This document shows, one piece after another, positions 5,394 through 7,256 of a stretch of 7,256 nucleotides of DNA (positions within the stretch are counted from its first letter, which is position 1; the number at the start of each line of letters is the position of its first letter). Where the stretch lies: the NCBI GenBank assembly GCA_017613055.1, contig JAGAES010000103.1, positions 1 to 7,256 on the forward strand, in the 5' to 3' direction. Under the pieces are notes generated by a model. That model did no database searches. It saw only the letters and a list, made by a program, of their open reading frames with translations, and was not told the origin of the DNA. Both the position numbers and the translations under genes were made by a program. The DNA is from Lachnospiraceae bacterium (lineage in GTDB: Bacteria > Bacillota_A > Clostridia > Lachnospirales > Lachnospiraceae).

Positions 5394-6995
5394 ATGCTTT
5401 ACAGAACAATCGGAATGGCAGCAGTTGCGGTCATCGCGTGGTTTCTTACCATGCGATACAATCTGCACATGCTCCAGCTGAACGGCTATAAGAACATCGA
5501 ACACCTGAAGCGGACGCTCCGGACATGGAACCGGCAGTGGCTGCTTATGGTCGGTATCGTTCCGGGCGCGATTCGCATTGTGTGGACCGACCTGTGGGCG
5601 GATATCGTATGCGCCGTTTATCTCGTTCTTCTGATTCTGATCTACAACCTGATGCGTCGCACGAAGGCGAAGAAGAAACTTGTGTACACGGCACGCGTCA
5701 AGCGCATGCTTGCGGCCCATGTGATTGTTTCGGCAATCCTTCCCGTTTTGGTATGGCTGGTGCTCGGGCTTGATTACGTAAGTGCCGGGCTTGTGCTTAC
5801 GGTGAGCCTTCAGTGGATTCTTCTCGTGCTTACGAACTTCTTAATGAAGCCCGCCGAGAAAGCCGTATCTAAGCATTACATCAACGACGCGAAGAGGCGT
5901 CTTAGGGAGACGGGAGACCGTCTTACGATTATCGGCGTTACCGGAAGCTACGGCAAGACAAGCGTCAAATTCTACTTAAAGACTCTGCTTTCCGCACGCT
6001 ACGACGTGCTCGTGACGCCGGAGAGTTTCAATACCCCGATGGGGGTTGTGCGGACCATCCGCGAGCAGCTCCGTCCGTCCCATGAGATCTTCGTCTGCGA
6101 GATGGGCGCGAGACATGTAGGCGACATTAAGGAAATCTGCGACATCGTGCATCCGAAGCACGGCGTCATTACATCCATCGGTCCGCAGCACCTTGAGACG
6201 TTCTTCACGATGGATAACATCCGGAATACGAAGTACGAGCTTGCGGACGCGCTGCCTGAAGAAGGCATGCTCTTCTTAAACGGCGACAGCGAAGAAGTAT
6301 TAAAGAAAGCGGGCGAGTACCCGGGCGCGATTCTGTATCACGCTTCAGCTGAAGCCGCGGGCGCAGTACCCCGCTCCGCAGAAGGCGCGGCGGACGGCTA
6401 CTACGCGAAGGACATCAAGGTTTCCGCACTCGGCACGGAGTTCACCGTACACGCGCCGGACGGAAAGGAAGAAACGTTTCAGACGCGTCTTGTGGGCGGT
6501 CATAACGTCATCAATATCATCGGCGCGATTGCGGTAGCCAACCGGCTCGGCATTGCGCTTTCCGAATTGAAGATTCCGGTGAGAAGACTTGAGCCCGTAC
6601 CGCACCGCATGCAGCTTCTTGCGCGCGGCAATGTAACGATTATCGATGACGCTTACAACTCGAACCCGGTCGGCAGCAAAGCGGCAGTCGAGACGCTCGG
6701 ACTGTTCGACGGCGTCAAGATTCTCATAACACCCGGCATGGTCGAGCTCGGGGATAAGGAAGAAGAGTATAACAAGGCATTCGGCGGATATGCCGCCGAA
6801 AACTGCGATTATATATGTCTTGTCGGCAGAAAACGCACCGAGCCGATTGCGGCAGGCGTTCGCGAGACCGGCTTTCCGGAGGAGCGTCTGCGCGTCTTCG
6901 ACCGGCTGCAGGAAGCGATTGACTTTGCCTATTCCGTCGGCGACGAAGGACATAAATTCATTCTTCTCGAGAATGATCTGCCGGATAATTACTAG
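5394..6995 (+). CDS. MurF-type Mur ligase with N-terminal multi-pass membrane domain
   Basis: The 533-residue product has about five hydrophobic segments (about 4-20, 50-64, 67-87, 107-126, 129-150), then a Mur ligase catalytic core from about 175. Core motifs are the P-loop GVTGSYGKTS (181-190, Lys188), CEMGARHVGDI (235-245), ITSIGPQHLETF (259-270) with the following NTKYEL (278-283, whose Lys280 fits the usually carbamoylated lysine), GGHNVINIIGAIAVANRLGI (368-387) and the C-terminal-domain motifs HRMQLL and DDAYNSNP (418-425). These match MurF best, the enzyme that ATP-dependently adds D-Ala-D-Ala to UDP-MurNAc-tripeptide. The normal MurF N-terminal domain that binds the UDP-MurNAc end is absent, replaced by the membrane region, so the acceptor may differ or be lipid-linked. 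An Ala-rich insert lies at about 318-335. Upstream AAGGCAGGG (5379-5387) is the likely ribosome site. ddl follows after 18 bases, supporting use of D-Ala-D-Ala. Confidence 0.87.
   Translation: MLYRTIGMAAVAVIAWFLTMRYNLHMLQLNGYKNIEHLKRTLRTWNRQWLLMVGIVPGAIRIVWTDLWADIVCAVYLVLLILIYNLMRRTKAKKKLVYTARVKRMLAAHVIVSAILPVLVWLVLGLDYVSAGLVLTVSLQWILLVLTNFLMKPAEKAVSKHYINDAKRRLRETGDRLTIIGVTGSYGKTSVKFYLKTLLSARYDVLVTPESFNTPMGVVRTIREQLRPSHEIFVCEMGARHVGDIKEICDIVHPKHGVITSIGPQHLETFFTMDNIRNTKYELADALPEEGMLFLNGDSEEVLKKAGEYPGAILYHASAEAAGAVPRSAEGAADGYYAKDIKVSALGTEFTVHAPDGKEETFQTRLVGGHNVINIIGAIAVANRLGIALSELKIPVRRLEPVPHRMQLLARGNVTIIDDAYNSNPVGSKAAVETLGLFDGVKILITPGMVELGDKEEEYNKAFGGYAAENCDYICLVGRKRTEPIAAGVRETGFPEERLRVFDRLQEAIDFAYSVGDEGHKFILLENDLPDNY
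6342..6355. repeat. 14-base perfect palindrome inside the Mur ligase gene
   Basis: GCTTCAGCTGAAGC reads the same on both strands. It encodes part of the alanine-rich insert (around residues 317-321) of the Mur ligase. A palindrome with no loop is more like a protein-binding or chance site than a transcript hairpin. No function is supported. Confidence 0.5.
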
Positions 6996-7013
6996 GTTTT
7001 AAGGAGAAATGCG

Positions 7014-7256
7014 ATGAAGACAAGAGTGGCGATGATGTTCGGAGGAAAGAGCGTGGAGCACGAGGTTTCGGTAATCACCGGAATCCAGGCGCTCCTCAGC
7101 ATGGACACGGAGCAATACGACGTCCTTCCGGTTTATCTGACCAAGAAGAATGAAATGTACATCGGCGAGGACATCGGAAAGATCGAATGCTACAAGGATA
7201 TTCCGGCGCTTCTGAAACGCTCGCAGAGAGTCATTCTCGTGAACGAGGGCGGCAAG
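7014..7256 (+). CDS. ddl: D-alanine--D-alanine ligase, N-terminal part (cut by window edge)
   Basis: The 81 residues visible begin MKTRVAMMFGGKSVEHEVS. The FGGKSVEHEVS motif (9-19) is diagnostic of Ddl; Glu15 corresponds to the residue that binds the first D-alanine in E. coli DdlB. SVITGIQALL and the strand VLPVYLTKKNEMYIG follow as in the family's N-terminal domain. The enzyme joins two D-alanines using ATP in the cytoplasm, making the dipeptide used by MurF. The ATP-grasp and catalytic regions lie beyond the window; full-length enzymes are around 300-370 residues. The ATG at 7014 is preceded by AAGGAG (7001-7006) seven bases upstream; the ATG at 7009 meets a stop two codons later. It lies 18 bases after the MurF-type gene and is probably in the same operon. 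Confidence 0.95.
   Translation, partial: MKTRVAMMFGGKSVEHEVSVITGIQALLSMDTEQYDVLPVYLTKKNEMYIGEDIGKIECYKDIPALLKRSQRVILVNEGGK

Overview
This window looks like chromosomal core/accessory DNA from a Gram-positive anaerobe of the Clostridia, most likely Lachnospiraceae or a close relative. The basis is moderately high GC by eye, strong AAGGAG-like ribosome binding sites, endonuclease III directly after a polysaccharide deacetylase, and a mix of double zinc-ribbon, TPM-domain and membrane Mur-ligase genes that I associate with that group. The taxonomic call is inference; there is no rRNA or species marker here. All genes are on the + strand and packing is dense, with no gene-free stretch longer than about 100 bases.

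Region 1 (1-780) is the end of an upstream transcription unit. It holds the last 35 codons of a probable polysaccharide deacetylase, overlapped by 29 bases by nth (endonuclease III, base excision repair). The unit closes at a long imperfect hairpin whose 5' arm is made from the last codons of nth, followed by a T run.

Region 2 (771-7256, running off the right edge) reads as one long operon. A sigma-70/SigA-type promoter with a perfect extended -10 starts right at the terminator's T run. It is followed by six genes separated by only 9-48 bases: a YdcF/DUF218 membrane protein, a tail-anchored protein with two zinc ribbons, an exported membrane-anchored protein with three tandem TPM-like modules and a Gly/Ser/His-rich tail, an alpha/beta hydrolase, a MurF-type Mur ligase whose usual substrate-binding N-terminal domain is replaced by a multi-pass membrane domain, and the start of ddl (D-alanine--D-alanine ligase).

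The last two genes tie the operon to D-Ala-D-Ala supply and addition in peptidoglycan synthesis: Ddl makes the dipeptide and MurF-type enzymes attach it. YdcF relatives (ElyC/SanA) are linked to envelope integrity, and the TPM protein is exported. The operon as a whole is therefore best read as a cell-envelope module with three or four members of unknown biochemical function. The most interesting points are the membrane-bound MurF variant beside ddl, the triple-TPM protein paired with the tail-anchored zinc-ribbon protein, and the nested terminator/promoter junction. I found no mobile element, CRISPR array, tRNA or rRNA.
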